A DNA stretch of 64,000 nt from Blattamonas nauphoetae (Eukaryota > Preaxostyla > Oxymonadida). Of the stretch, positions 11,201 to 22,104 are shown one piece after another. Each line of letters starts with the position of its first letter. The stretch's first letter is position 1. The stretch is taken from assembly GCA_033064195.1 (NCBI GenBank), contig JARBJD010000088.1, forward strand, positions 184,771 through 248,770, written 5' to 3'. Made by a program: the position numbers and the translations under genes. A model generated the notes under the pieces. It was given only the letters and a program-made list of their open reading frames with translations. It did no database searches and had not been told where the DNA came from.

Positions 11201-11395
11201 TTCCTGACCGTACAGCTGTTCCAGTCGCGGTGATGCGTTGAAGGGGAGTGGGGATGCTGTATTCTGGAGAGTCATCTTGTCTTCTGGTGACTTCCAGTCT
11301 CCAAACATCCCTTTCCGTACTCTTGTGTCGCCGCCAATCTCCTTCCACCGCTCCAGGTTTACCAGAAGTCTGTGATTCATAATCTGCGATCGAGG
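8276..11395 (-). CDS. pol: Reverse transcriptase - RNase H - tyrosine recombinase region of DIRS element 2 (frameshifted)
   Basis: The 11380-9953 frame holds RT and RNase H: KILDCTVLNNAIKD, FRFQNQDYLYQTMPFG, catalytic AYMDDIILL, FLGWSLDL, TDASKKGWGAVL and VRTDNTSTKF. It stops at VEHVKE. One missing G in the A/G run near 9957 explains this, since the next frame continues NNVVADSLSRLHPL and VDAFASQQTRLLEEYW. A second shift near 9525 leads into the recombinase N-terminal helices (DARRKWRRAFTLLDEFADERG, KYDVMWDIETLFKWAG). A third near 9012 leads into the catalytic part: AFTCLRQAELQRLSWGD, TIKHAMISYLRS, LVGWN and TWYNIR. Domain order matches element 1. Either decayed or affected by consensus indels. 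Confidence 0.82.
8281..8366 (+). repeat. Internal complementary region of DIRS element 2
   Basis: Carries complements of both element edges back to back (CTCGCTCAGCATGAG appears at both ends in opposite senses). It overlaps the 3' end of the recombinase frame, which stops at 8276. Confidence 0.88.
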
Positions 11396-11406
11396 TGCTG
11401 CTTCGA

Positions 11407-12441
11407 CTATTGGGGTCTGCGGCTTCCGGATGGTTTGTGGGCTGGGCGGAACGGCTTGTAGCTTCTGTTCGTTCGGGGATGGAAGTTGGCTTGGTTGTCT
11501 TCCATCCCCTCCTGTCGAACAAAGTCTGGGTCACTCCGCACCCCTGTGAGGACTTGGGGTTCTCCAAACTCAGTTTGAATCTCGAGGGCCTGTGTGACGT
11601 CGGCCCAATTCTTGTTCCGCAGGTATCTTTGTGTTTGGATCTTGGTAGCTGCGTCCGCCATACAACACGCCACTTGTGACCATTGCCGAAGCAACTCTTC
11701 AGAAGCGCTCTCCCTCATCAAGCTGACGAAGAGCTCGGACAGCGCCGAAATGGCAACCAGGAGGCTGTCTACTGCAGCTTTCGCAATTGTGTCCATCTTC
11801 CCCGGCATATCATTCGGTTTCAAGGCATCTTTGGTCTTCCCCGTTATCTTGAACGCTGGTCGGAGGTACTCGGTGGAACCACGAATCTCATCGAGGTACT
11901 CGGCGGGGAGAGTCGACGAGAGCCAGTCTAGTGAGCATTTCGGCATGTACACTCTCATTGTGTTCTGGGCCATGAGAGCAAAACTACGGAGATTCTGGTG
12001 GGGCTGCATCGTGACCAATTTGGTGAGATTGTCGCTGTCTGCCGACTCACTCGTCTCGTCATCATCGATTGGTTTGTTTGACCTCCTCTTCACCTTCTTT
12101 TTCATCTGGATCGGTTTAGGCTTTGGGAGATTGGCTCTCTTCCGCTTCACCAACAGATGTTGGTTCGCGTCTTCTGTGTCGGAGGAAGAACTAGAGTCGC
12201 TGTCTATGTGCTTATCTTGTCGGTTGTGTCCATTTTGATGACCTGGAGCACTATTTTGCTTATTTGACCCGACCATGCTTTGAAAAATGGTGGCAAAAGT
12301 TGATGTAAATTGCTCGACAACGGGACCGACCCAGGCCGGCGGTTCTGCGGCGGGAGTGGTCCGGCTGTCATCCTCGTTCCGAGAGGTGTGTTGGTTTCTC
12401 TGTTCGCGATTCATTCGAGGTGTTTGATCTACCGACCCCAT
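11407..12441 (-). CDS. gag: Gag-like protein of DIRS element 2
   Basis: ORF of 344 codons from ATG at 12441, which lies inside the right terminal repeat; a later ATG (MNREQRNQ) is also possible. There is a low-complexity acidic/serine stretch (HIDSDSSSSSDTEDANQ), then a basic spacer (KRKRANLPKPKPIQMKKKVKRRS). A helical middle follows (DTIAKAAVDSLLVAISALSE, CCMADAATKIQTQRYL), and the tail is basic (RTNRSYKPFRPAHKPSGSRR). Same layout as the Gag of element 1, with the stop just before the RT frame opens. Frame intact. Confidence 0.75.
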   Translation of the reverse strand: MGSVDQTPRMNREQRNQHTSRNEDDSRTTPAAEPPAWVGPVVEQFTSTFATIFQSMVGSNKQNSAPGHQNGHNRQDKHIDSDSSSSSDTEDANQHLLVKRKRANLPKPKPIQMKKKVKRRSNKPIDDDETSESADSDNLTKLVTMQPHQNLRSFALMAQNTMRVYMPKCSLDWLSSTLPAEYLDEIRGSTEYLRPAFKITGKTKDALKPNDMPGKMDTIAKAAVDSLLVAISALSELFVSLMRESASEELLRQWSQVACCMADAATKIQTQRYLRNKNWADVTQALEIQTEFGEPQVLTGVRSDPDFVRQEGMEDNQANFHPRTNRSYKPFRPAHKPSGSRRPQ

Positions 12442-12511
12442 AAACACCTCACGTACTCATGCTGAGCGAGAGCCCTGTGTGGATAACAGGCTCATCGCTT
12501 CAGCTGGAGCC
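12431..12511 (-). repeat. Right inverted terminal repeat of DIRS element 2
   Basis: Inverted copy of 7833-7889, extended by about 25 bases (AACAGGCTCATCGCTTCAGC) found otherwise only in the internal complementary region. It contains the Gag start. Confidence 0.85.
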
Positions 12512-12513
12512 TG

Positions 12514-15500
12514 AACTATCCCCACTCGACCAGGCTGATGTCTTGATCGAGTTTACGATGTTCGCCAACCCAACAGAATCAACGAGTGATTGGTGAACAA
12601 AAAGGTCTGATCCTTTCGAATTGAGCTGACCTCCCAAAAATGGGAGGAAGACTTCATCTTCTTCAGTCATTTTGAGGCAGAGTGGATCCGAGCTTGTTCC
12701 GTTCACGCTGAGTTGTCCGCCTCCATTTGACGCTGTGCATCCTTCGAACAAGTAGAAGATATGTCGCGTGTAATGCTCGTCGTAGTGCTGATTGAAATAA
12801 CTGTACTGGAGTCGAGCATCTCCACCCATTTCAACGAACAATCCTCCTCCATCCTCCGCACTGCATTGTTGGAAGGTGATACCGCCGAGATCGATCGGGG
12901 CGTCCAGTGTGAGAGACATCCCTCCGCCACACTTCGACGCTGAGCAGTGGTCGAAGAAGACTGAGTAGCATTCGAGATCGTTGACGTGCTTGATGAAGAG
13001 AGCTCCTCCATTCCCAGACGATGAGCACGATGTGAACGAAACAGACGATAGTGAGAGTGTGCCTGTTGTTGTGGAGTGAATCACTGATCCGGATCCTTCA
13101 TTTGAGATCGAATTGAAGGCAATCGACGAGAGATACAGCGAGGCTGTGTTGGTGAGAGAGAAGACACTGCTCGCCGAGTCGAAAACGAGTGATGGGACAA
13201 CGAGAGATTCAATCGTTGTCGATCCTCCACTCAGATCGAAGAGCGATGCTCTACGTGTCGTGGCTGAGTGTGTCAATGAAGTTCCTGATTCAATCTTCAG
13301 AGTGCCAGAAGAAACAACGAAGAGTGGATAGAATTTCGAAATCAATTTGAACGTGTTCGTTCCATTAAGTTTCAACGATCCTCCCGAAACTGATCCAAAC
13401 GAGACAGGAATGTCTGCATCTCCATTCCCGATTGTGCAACCAGACACCACAACCAATCCTGTTGAGACAGAAATCGCTGGTTGTGTCTGCGATAAGGCGA
13501 AGTAAAGAGAGAGCGAGGAGAAAGTGAGGGCAGAATCAGAAGAGGAGGTTGTGAATTCGCCCAAGTTCGAGAGTGTGATTGTGTTTCCTGTGATCGTCGC
13601 TTTGTGTCCACCACACGAAAACGGCGTCGATTGCGCAAGAGCAGTTTGAAGTTCGAGCGTGATCGGATTCAGCTTTCCTTCCGTTTTCGAGCCATTCGCT
13701 GCCAAGCGGGTTTGAAGCGTGCTCAGTGACGAGCAAGGATACACAGAGAAGCCACACAGCTCCCCATCCGAGCCACTCGAACTCGCATATCCAGTCGATC
13801 CCACTTCAGCCAGGAACAGCACAAGAGGAACATCGTCTGACGTGTTCACTGTGTTCCATCCTCGATGCATGTCCACCATCGCTGCTGTTGGAGTCAGTGG
13901 GAAAGGAGCGAGGAAGGCCAAGCTTGTTTTGGTGATGGCTGAGGCCAGTGACGGTGCTTCCACAAACACTGCAGATCCACTTCCAGTCGCTGAACATGAT
14001 TCGAATGACGTGCCTGCTTCCAGAGCGAACGAACCTGTCGATGTCAGTTCAATCGACAGAGCTCCTCCCTTCCCAGACGACGAGCACAATTTGAATGTCG
14101 TGGTTGCCACTGTCAGTTTTGATCCTGCTCCCAGCTGAGCCAAAATCACTCCTCCATCTCCAACCGACGACACTGACTCGAACGAGCTGCTTCTGATCGA
14201 CACAATCTGGTTGCTGTCTCCATTCGTCCTCAGAAACGCCCCTCCTCCACTTTCTGTCTGCGAGATCGACTTGAACTCACTGCCAGACACAGACAGTGTC
14301 GATGTCCCTTCCATGTTGATCACACTCGCCGAAGTCAATGTGAGCGAGGTCAGCAGAATGGTGTCCAGTGTGAGTGTGGCTGAGCTGACCTTCATGAAAT
14401 CGGTCGTTAGTGCTGTGGTCGACACAGTGAAATCAATCTCACTCACCACGACTTCCCCGCTCGAGATTTCGGCGAAACTGATTGGAGCAGCAGACAGATC
14501 AAGAGCGAATTGTCTGATCAACACATTCCTCTGCCCAGAGCACGAAAAGAAGGGCGACGTCGAGTCAGCTGGTGCAGTAATCTTGTAAGGATAGACTCCA
14601 CTCGCTTTCGCCAATCCAAAAAAGATAAAATTTGACGTGTCATCTTTCGTCGTCGTGACGTCGTTCTTTTTGGAAGGAGGAAGGAAGAATCCGGTGGAGT
14701 CGACGAGAGGCAAGGGAGTTGTGAAAGAGTCGTAAAGGATGACAGCGACATCGGGAGAGTGGGGCCAGCTGGTGGAGAGTGGCAGATGATGATCCCACTC
14801 AAACTTGTTTCCAAAAATGGTGCATAATGGAAGTGTGTAAAGCCTGATGACGAGCGAGCCTTGAAATGATCCGTGAAGCGATGTCTGGTGATTCTGAAAG
14901 AGATTGTGGGAGGCTTGTGAGGAGCTGTAGGCGATGAGCTTCACATCACTTGAAGATGTGGTGAATGACGTGGAAAAGGTGTTATTGTGCACTGTCAAGT
15001 CCCTGTCGGCATTGTTGATGTGCAAAGTTGTGTCTTGCAATGTTGCCCAGCAGAGAGTGCAGGTATTCTCAAAAAAGAGTGTTGTGTGTTCATGTGGCAT
15101 TCCTAAGAAGGCCCCAGCATACATTGCAGCTCTGCAATCATTAAAAGTGTTGTGATGAACTATCGCATCACAGTTTCGAAAATAAACCCCACCGGCGTGG
15201 TATCCACTTGAGCAATTCTGAAACTCACTGTCTTGAACCGTAAGTACTCCTGAATTATGTGGGTGACAATTAATGGCACCCCCTGAGGTTGCCTGATAAC
15301 ATTCACGAAACAGACTGTCTTTGAAAGTGACGTACTGCGCGGGGGATGGTTCTTGTGTCTTAATACTGTAGCCAGATGTGCATCCACCAGCTGGGCAGAT
15401 GATGGTGCATTCTTCATCAGCGCAAGTGAAAGACTCGGTATTTGATTGTGTTGTCCTGAGGAAGGTGTTGTTGGAGAAGAGGAAGGACCCGTCGAGGTTG

Positions 15501-16198
15501 ATGTCGTTCGTCAGCGTCCCGTAGAACACTTGATGCACGTTCTCGGTTTGTGTGTTTAAGAAGATTGTCTTTCCTGCTGGAGTGGTCAGATGTGGGTGCA
15601 TTTCGGGAGAGTTTGAGGTGATGTTGCGGAAGGATGACGATTGGATCAGAAATGACTCGGTTTGTCGGTTTGCGATGATTGGGGAAATAACAGAATGGTG
15701 TCCATCAGTGAGAGACGTTGAGATTAGGCTGACTGATCCCATTGACAGTTTGTTTTCAACAAGAAGAGGAAGAATCTTCACTTCTGAAGAACGACGAAGA
15801 TTCAGACTTTCTAAGACAATTTCAGAACTCCATGAAACGAATAAGTGATCAGTGGAACTGATCTTGATGGTGGTCCCAGAGAGGTGCACCGATGAATTCG
15901 ATGCGTGCATCACTTGGCGAATCGGGAAAAGTGTCGTCGATGTCAGCTCAAACGTGGCATTCACAACCGAGAATACGAAGAGATCATTTTCATTCGAACA
16001 TAGGATCTGTGTTTCTGGAGATCCAGAAAGTGAAATCAATCCTTGAAGAGCGTGATTCGGAGAGAGGAAAGAATGCGCGTCCAGACGGATGGGATGACTG
16101 TGAGACTTGCTAGATTGTGATGAGAGTACCAGTTCAAGCGATATCAGTGGTGTGACACTTGATAGGATGCAACAACAGGTTAAGATCAGGAACATCAT
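12514..16198 (-). CDS. Giant beta-helix surface protein 1, first (5') segment
   Basis: Starts at the tandem ATG (16198) with a signal peptide, MMFLILTCCCILSSVTPLIS, so the product enters the secretory path. About 1230 codons follow without an intron. They are built of beta-helix-type repeats such as TTLFFENTCTLCWATLQDT, NTFSTSFTTSS and SFESVSSVGDGGVILAQLG, with many short SSxGxGGA turns. Near residue 840 the pattern DGELCGFSVYPCSSLSTLQ recurs in the other giant proteins and probably starts a new helix domain. The frame runs past the insertion point of DIRS element 2 for only a few codons (ending SGDSSGSS). The native sequence instead continues at 7832. An open frame extends upstream to 16255 without ATG. 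Function unknown; adhesion or surface coat is a guess. Confidence 0.85.
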
Positions 16199-16259
16199 TG
16201 AAAGAGATTTAGATCCGACCCATAAATTGTCAGAGAGATCTGATTGAACAAACAATGAA

Positions 16260-17014
16260 CTACCTGATTGTCAATGAAATGATTTCAACTAAGAAAATGG
16301 GCTAGGGTAGACTTTCTGGGCCAAAAAAATGCTAAGTTGTGGCAAAAAAGGTGTGCTCGGTGGGAGTCGAACCCCGAGCACAACTGTCGACAGAGGGGTT
16401 GGCTTCCGCTAGGCCAAACGCGCCACACGTTCACTTCCAAAAATTTGGTGTCTTGAACGGAGAACTGCCAGAGATTGTCACTTCACGATACACCACGATC
16501 TGTCATTGTGTTTTGAAATATTGGCAGAAAACATGAGACATTATGTTGAAATGAATCAGGAAAACATTAATCCAAAGCGATTTAGTTCGCCGATGAACCT
16601 CATCAAACAGGATCGAATGATCGTGACATTCTCTGAGACGATCTCGACACTATACACACGATTTCAAAACGAATACCCGTTGTCAATTTTATAAACCACA
16701 ATATTTCGAGAGAATAGCCGAGTTGAACAATACTGTCACAACGAACCTCGATCACCTTTGGCCCAGAAAGTCCACTCGTGCCAGAAAATGACAGTATCTT
16801 TGAAAAATTAACCTTCAAATACATTTCAATTCATAATTCTTCAATCAAACTGTAGAAATGACCAAACTTTCGTTTGGAATCCACCTCAAGCAGGTGACAC
16901 ACTGCTCTGCTTTTCACATTTTCTAAAATCTCATCACTCAAAAATCAATCGCGAATGTTTGTCTCTTTTGACAAAAGGAGTTGTGAAATCTCGTTTTTTC
17001 CTGCGATAATGGCG
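16260..17014. other. Non-coding stretch with a 16-bp inverted repeat
   Basis: No convincing gene. GACTTTCTGGGCCAAA at about 16309 recurs inverted at about 16757, possibly marking a small miniature element. Between them lies a short GC-rich segment (16358-16437) that superficially resembles a reversed tRNA but does not fold as one. Confidence 0.35.
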
Positions 17015-17017
17015 TTA

Positions 17018-17832
17018 CCCTCCTTCCACAACCCGTCACGATTTTGACGGGTCTTCATTTTGTTGTTTTCACCACTCATTGTATTATCAATATTGTTTTT
17101 AATCAACTTTTTTTGAAATGACATCAATCAAAAACAAATCGAGATAAAAGTGGAATCTATAATACTTCCTTAATTCTGGAAAGGTGATCAACCCTGAATT
17201 TTCTTGTGGGTGTTCCTCCTCAACCAGTCATCGTAAAGACGTCTCGTTTTCACCAATTTGAATGTTGTGGTGAATTACAACTTTTTCTCTCCTTTTCTCT
17301 TTCCTCGAACATTCTCTTCATTCGCGTCTTTCACAACTTTGGCTCAACATTTCATTTATCTTTCTAGTCATTCACTACTACTTGTTGGTATGTCACAAAT
17401 TTTGGAAAAAATCTTTCAAAGAGCATCATCCTCTCGTTCAATTGATCATTTTTTTCAAAAAAAGTGAAGATAGACTCCAAAATGATGTGAAAACTGTCCA
17501 AAATCAGAGTTTTAGGATTTTTTTTGAGAATCTGGAGTTGGTCAGAAAGAGAGAAAAGGAGAGAAAAAGTTGTAATTCACCACAACATTCAAATTGGTGA
17601 AAACGAGACGTCTTTACGATGACTGGTTGAGGAGGAACACCCACAAGAAAATTCAGGGTTGATCACCTTTCCAGAATTAAGGAAGTATTATAGATTCCAC
17701 TTTTATCTCGATTTGTTTTTGATTGATGTCATTTCAAAAAAAGTTGATTAAAACCAATATTGATAATACAATGAGTGGTGAAAACAACAAAATGAAGACC
17801 CGTCAAAATCGTGACGGGTTGTGGAATGAGGG
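17018..17832. mobile_element. Palindromic miniature element (815 bp) with ~285-bp arms
   Basis: Arms 17015-17301 and 17552-17835 are near-perfect inverted copies around a 250-bp centre. Termini read CCCTCCTTCCACAACCCGTC, flanked by TA on both sides, suggesting a Tc1/mariner-type TA duplication. It has no gene. A nested hairpin (ACCCGTCACGATTTTGACGGGT) sits near each end. The first T..ATTCG on the right is shared with the next element's target duplication. Confidence 0.7.
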
Positions 17833-18061
17833 TAATTCGCAGGGTTCTGAGTGGTCCGACCATTTAAGGTAAAGCTGAGTACAATTGTCCTCACCCGACC
17901 ACTTTGGGGGTGAGGACAATTTGCCTAGACAGACACTACGAATTTACTCTTCTGGTGATGTCCCCTTCTCGTTCTTTTCACATATTTCGGTGATATTTCA
18001 ATTAATTTGCTTTATATTAGACTTTCACACTTCCAAATGTCTCGGTTTAGTGTCACATGCT

Positions 18062-18644
18062 CAGGGTTTGGATCGGGTCCTCACCTGACTCACCCTCAAA
18101 AGACCTCACCTCTATTCTAATTTATGTTTTTGGTTTAATTTTCACGAGGATTCTCATTTCATGAAAAATTGATTATAGATTGAACAAAATTTCTAAATAT
18201 GAGATGGATAGTGGAAAAAAATGAGGTGCTGTTTTTCGCTTCGATTATCTCAATAAGCTCTATCAAGGAGAAATTTCCTCTTTTTTTTCATTAAATGGAT
18301 TCGAGAAGCTCATTTCACATCTAAAATCAAATTGAAAGTCTCGTTGGATCACTCGATGGAAAAACTGAGAATTGATCCAACCCACCAACTTTTATGTCAT
18401 CTGGATCAAGTGACAATTTCTGTGTTTTTTGCGAAAAAAAGAGAAATTCAACTGTGTCCGGTGAAATTGAAGGAAATTTAAGGTGCGAAATGGTGTCGGA
18501 GAGTCGTGTTGTGGTCGATGATCTCACTTTTTTGGATTGTCAGTTGCCTATTTCGGACATCGAGAGACCTCACCTCCAAAATGGGGAGGTGAGGTCTTTT
18601 AACCTCACGTTCTCGTGTAAAGTGTCAGACAACTATAAACCCTG
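18062..18644 (+). mobile_element. hAT-like miniature element copy A (583 bp)
   Basis: CAGGGTTTGGATCGGG..ATAAACCCTG. It is nearly identical to copy B and carries the hairpin GACCTCACCTCC..GGAGGTGAGGTC near its right end. It is preceded by CACATGCT, but its inner flank is CACATTTT, so the perfect duplication is not across this copy alone. Confidence 0.75.
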
Positions 18645-20177
18645 CACATTTTATTGAGATGGTGGAGAGATTAATACTCAATAAATGTTTCGGAAAGAGA
18701 CTGTATCAAAAAGAAGAAGACTGATCTGAGTTGAAAACGAGTTCTGTGCAACGGAAAATTCGAAAGGATGACGATTGGTCGAACCTAAAACCGATTAGTG
18801 TGGTTCCGGGACTTATGGACAAAAAAGTGATGAAAAATGGTTCAAGAGGACAAACCGTTTGGTGCTCTAATATTTCTGGGAATTTGAAGCAGATATAACA
18901 TCAGAAGAGTCCATACTGCGAATTGAGTTGGTGTGATGATGAAAAAATAGATAGAGGCAGACTGATGGATGTCAAGAAGAGTGGAAGGAAATGTGACTAA
19001 ATCGATGAGCGGATAAGGAGCTTCGTCAATCGTATAAACTTGAGAAAGGCGTCAAAAACGCTTCCAAAAATGGACAGGTTCTGATGTTGAGGAAATAAAA
19101 GGGAAAAAGCCCAGCTTTTCCTTCACGCAACACAGTCCTCAGGTGATCCAGAATATCCGGGGTAGAGAGGTAGCGTTCCAGTTATATCGATGGAGTGTGC
19201 TGACATGGAGATGAGCAAATCAATTAAATCATTCCTCAGGCGAGTTGGCCAGTCTGGCGAGGATTGTCAATTTTGGTCGCCCAGTTGAATCGGAAGACAG
19301 CATTGATTGACTAAATTCGTTAAAAACAGCAAAAAATCTGACTGTAGAACTTAACACGACGCGAATTTTTAGTTTGGCGGCTTCAGTACATTGTTCCTGT
19401 CAGCAATCTTGTAAGCAAGTCCAGTACAGCTGAAAAGACGTGAAGATACATGAAAAAACAATCCTAGGCGCGATCAATCCTCTTATTTGGAATTATGGGC
19501 GAAGTGCGATTCAACCTCTTCATGATTGATTGACATGGCTGTCGATACATGTCATGATGTCAGTGCATTCGGACGCATGTTAGAATGTAATTGCAAGACA
19601 TTGGGTTGCTTTCATCGGTCGTATTTCCTTCCTAAGGATCTTTTCCACCATTCTCCGCTTCGGGACCATGGTGATGAGTGATAAGCTTCCAACGAGGATA
19701 ACTGAATTTATAGGCTCTAAAACATCGTGGAAAGAACTTGGAAGGATATACTCCTTGTTGATCTGCTCCAAATCGCGACAAGTTCCAAAAATTCCTCTCC
19801 GAACAGCTTCATGCAGATGTTTCCGCGGAACGGTCTGGCATGACTCATAGGCGCACCAACGATCAAATCTCACATACAAATTCCTGATCAAATTGATATC
19901 TGTCTTGAAATCTGACCTTCTCTTCAGCTCTCGATTCTTCGCTTCCTCGCATTGAAATTTGGTTCAAAATGTGTGTGGCACCTGAAATAATCCTTTCTGA
20001 TCTGATTCTTCTCTCGATGCCGTCTTGATGCAGTATTGTATTTACGGGACGACGTCAGACAACTCCAAGCCTGTTCTTGCTTTGTGATTGGTGATCATTT
20101 CCCCATTTCTTCCGATCTCTCCGAACACAAAGTAAGGGTTCACTTTCTCGCAATCCACCTTTCCTTATCCAATACAG
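18645..20177. other. 1.5-kb DNA carried between two hAT-like copies
   Basis: No gene I can support. Only scattered short frames occur, the longest a 103-codon minus-strand frame at 19580-19891 without an ATG start and without a motif. It may be captured host DNA or the remains of a larger element. Confidence 0.4.
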
Positions 20178-20760
20178 CAGGGTTTGGATCGGGTCCTCAC
20201 CTGACTCACCCTCAAAAGACCTCACCTCTATTCTAATTTATGTTTTTGGTTTAATTTTCACGAGGATTCTCATTTCATGAAAAATTGATTATAGATTGAA
20301 CAAAATTTCTAAATATGAGATGGATAGTGGAAAAAAATGAGGTGCTGTTTTTCGCTTCGATTATCTCAATAAGCTCTATCAAGGAGAAATTTCCTCTTTT
20401 TTTTCATTAAATGGATTCGAGAAGCTCATTTCACATCTAAAATCAAATTGAAAGTCTCGTTGGATCACTCGATGGAAAAACTGAGAATTGATCCAACCCA
20501 CCAACTTTTATGTCATCTGGATCAAGTGACAATTTCTGTGTTTTTTGCGAAAAAAAGAGAAATTCAACTGTGTCCGGTGAAATTGAAGGAAATTTAAGGT
20601 GCGAAATGGTGTCGGAGAGTCGTGATGTGGTCGATGATCTCACTTTTTTCACATTTGAGTGTCCTAATTTGGACACCAGGAGACCTCACCTCCAAAATGG
20701 GGAGGTGAGGTCTTTTAACCTCACGTTCTCGTGTAAAGTGTCAGACAACTATAAACCCTG
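20178..20760 (+). mobile_element. hAT-like miniature element copy B (583 bp)
   Basis: Same length and ends as copy A, with a divergent patch of about 30 bp near 20650-20680. It is followed immediately by CACATGCT (20761-20768), which matches the 8 bp before copy A. Confidence 0.75.
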
Positions 20761-21116
20761 CACATGCTTTTTCCAATCAATTGATACAGCTCTGAAAGGG
20801 TCAGATCAATCTCCAAAATTTACAATCTCATTTGTTTGGAATTGTTTCTGTGAAATGGATTTCATTTGACGATTTTTTCGATCTTTTCAGGTGAATTGAG
20901 TTAATTCAGATTACGATGGTGATGGAGTCAGCCAAAAAAGAACTTGTTCACATTTTTTCACTCTATGGACAATAAATTCTCATTTCAAGAATTTATGGAT
21001 AATATGATAGTGATATGAAGAAATACTGTGAAAGAAAAGGAAATTATCAAGTAGGAATTTGGTGGGATCAAAAAAGCGTGGGATCAGTGGGATCAAATCA
21101 GAACCCTGGTAATTCG

Positions 21117-22104
21117 TCTCAATCTCTAAGTTTTTACTAGCTGAGTGATTGTGGTTTGGTTTTTTTCTCCCTTTTTTCGACCACTTCTTTCTTTCTCTTT
21201 CATTCCCAACATTTATGTTCACATTGGTTTTCTCTCTACAACTTTCTTTTCAGGTGATTTTGTGATTGGTGAAATGAAAAGGACAAGTGACTGTTGATTG
21301 TTCCTGCTCAGATATATCAGGAACTATTATCCATGACTGTTCGTTCCAGCTGGACTTGTGAACAAAATGATCTTTGTGAAGTGTCGAAACAAAAAACAGT
21401 CCTTCCACAATGAGAGATAATTCCGAAATGTGTAACAATCCACAATAGTACCCTGTTCTCCCAGTATTTGCTGAGTGGTTAGATGTAAGCAACTCAGAAC
21501 CCGTTTCGGTTCAGTCTTTCTCACACACGAGACATAAAAGAACCCAAAAACCGGACTGACGTGTGCCCAGAATGCCTCCGCCTCGAAGAAGACTTGAATG
21601 TCGTGTCCTGTTTCGATCCTCTCCTCAAGAAACTCCCTTTTCTCTTTCCGAAGGAATGTAGTATCTTTTCTCCTCATGGAGAAGTTATGTCAGATTATCT
21701 CACCTATTTTATTATTTAAAATTGGATTCAGTGAATGCATCATTTTCGAGAAAAGTGAATTATGACTCGTTTAAGAATTATGTCCCCCATCTATCTGGGC
21801 TTTTGGTGAAGAGCTCAAATCGATATTGACGTGGTTCGTCTCTGATTTATCGGAAGAAATGAGAGAAAAAGGAGATGTGAAGGAGCTCTCCACAGGAACA
21901 GTGGTGAATGGTAGAATGAAAAGACTTTTTTTTCATTTTGGGAGGGTGTGGCATGTTTGTAGATTTAGATTTCAAGAGAGAAAGACGGCAATAATTGAGA
22001 AACATGTCATGCCTAAATTTCGATTGTGTCGCAAAGCTGTTAGCAATAATTGGATTTCCGTTCGAAGAGACAAGCCGTATGATATCTTTTGAGTCCCTCA
22101 TACG
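21117..22104. pseudogene. Decayed sequence upstream of a degraded transposase gene
   Basis: Frames of 88 codons (21826-22092, plus) and 116 codons (21327-21677, minus, ATG start) are the longest; neither shows a motif I recognise. The plus frame ends just before the element at 22105 and could be the N-terminal part of the degraded DDE gene that resumes at 23299, but I cannot prove the link. Confidence 0.3.

Larger units (their letters stand above)
7833..12511 (-). mobile_element. DIRS-type tyrosine-recombinase retrotransposon, element 2
   Basis: A 4.7-kb element with minus-strand genes, inserted in the giant beta-helix gene in the same orientation as the host. Inverted terminal repeats lie at 7833-7889 and 12431-12511, and an internal complementary region at 8281-8366. 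That region reads right edge (GCTGGAGCCTG) straight into left edge (TATTCCCACAC) on the reverse strand. The only shared bases with the target are TG (7831-7832 or 12512-12513). Removing it joins GAT AGT TCA with CTA GAT GCG in frame. Gag is intact; the pol region needs at least three frame changes. Confidence 0.9.
17840..21108 (+). mobile_element. hAT-like miniature element, interrupted by a nested composite
   Basis: Ends are CAGGGTTCTGA and TCAGAACCCTG, flanked by perfect 8-bp duplications GTAATTCG (17832-17839 and 21109-21116). An 8-bp duplication with CAGGG-type ends is typical of hAT transposons. Excluding the nested composite (18062-20760 plus its duplication) it is only about 560 bp and has no transposase. 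A strong hairpin (TTGTCCTCACCC..GGGTGAGGACAA) lies at 17886-17919. The right end shares a GATCCCA-rich motif with the element at 22105-22625. Confidence 0.75.

Noticed and set aside
16358-16437. Reversed tRNA gene (GGTGGGAGTCGAACCCC motif)
   Set aside because: The T-loop-like motif is present, but acceptor, T and anticodon stems do not pair in a standard 72-nt layout. The only strong stem is GTGCTCGG/CCGAGCAC around the T-like loop. Probably a tRNA-derived or chance sequence.
18062-20760. LTR retrotransposon with 583-bp LTRs
   Set aside because: Copies begin CAGGG and end CCCTG with inverted ends and strong hairpins. There is no primer-binding site or polypurine tract and no retroviral gene between. 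The 8-bp duplication suits hAT better. Kept as an alternative only.
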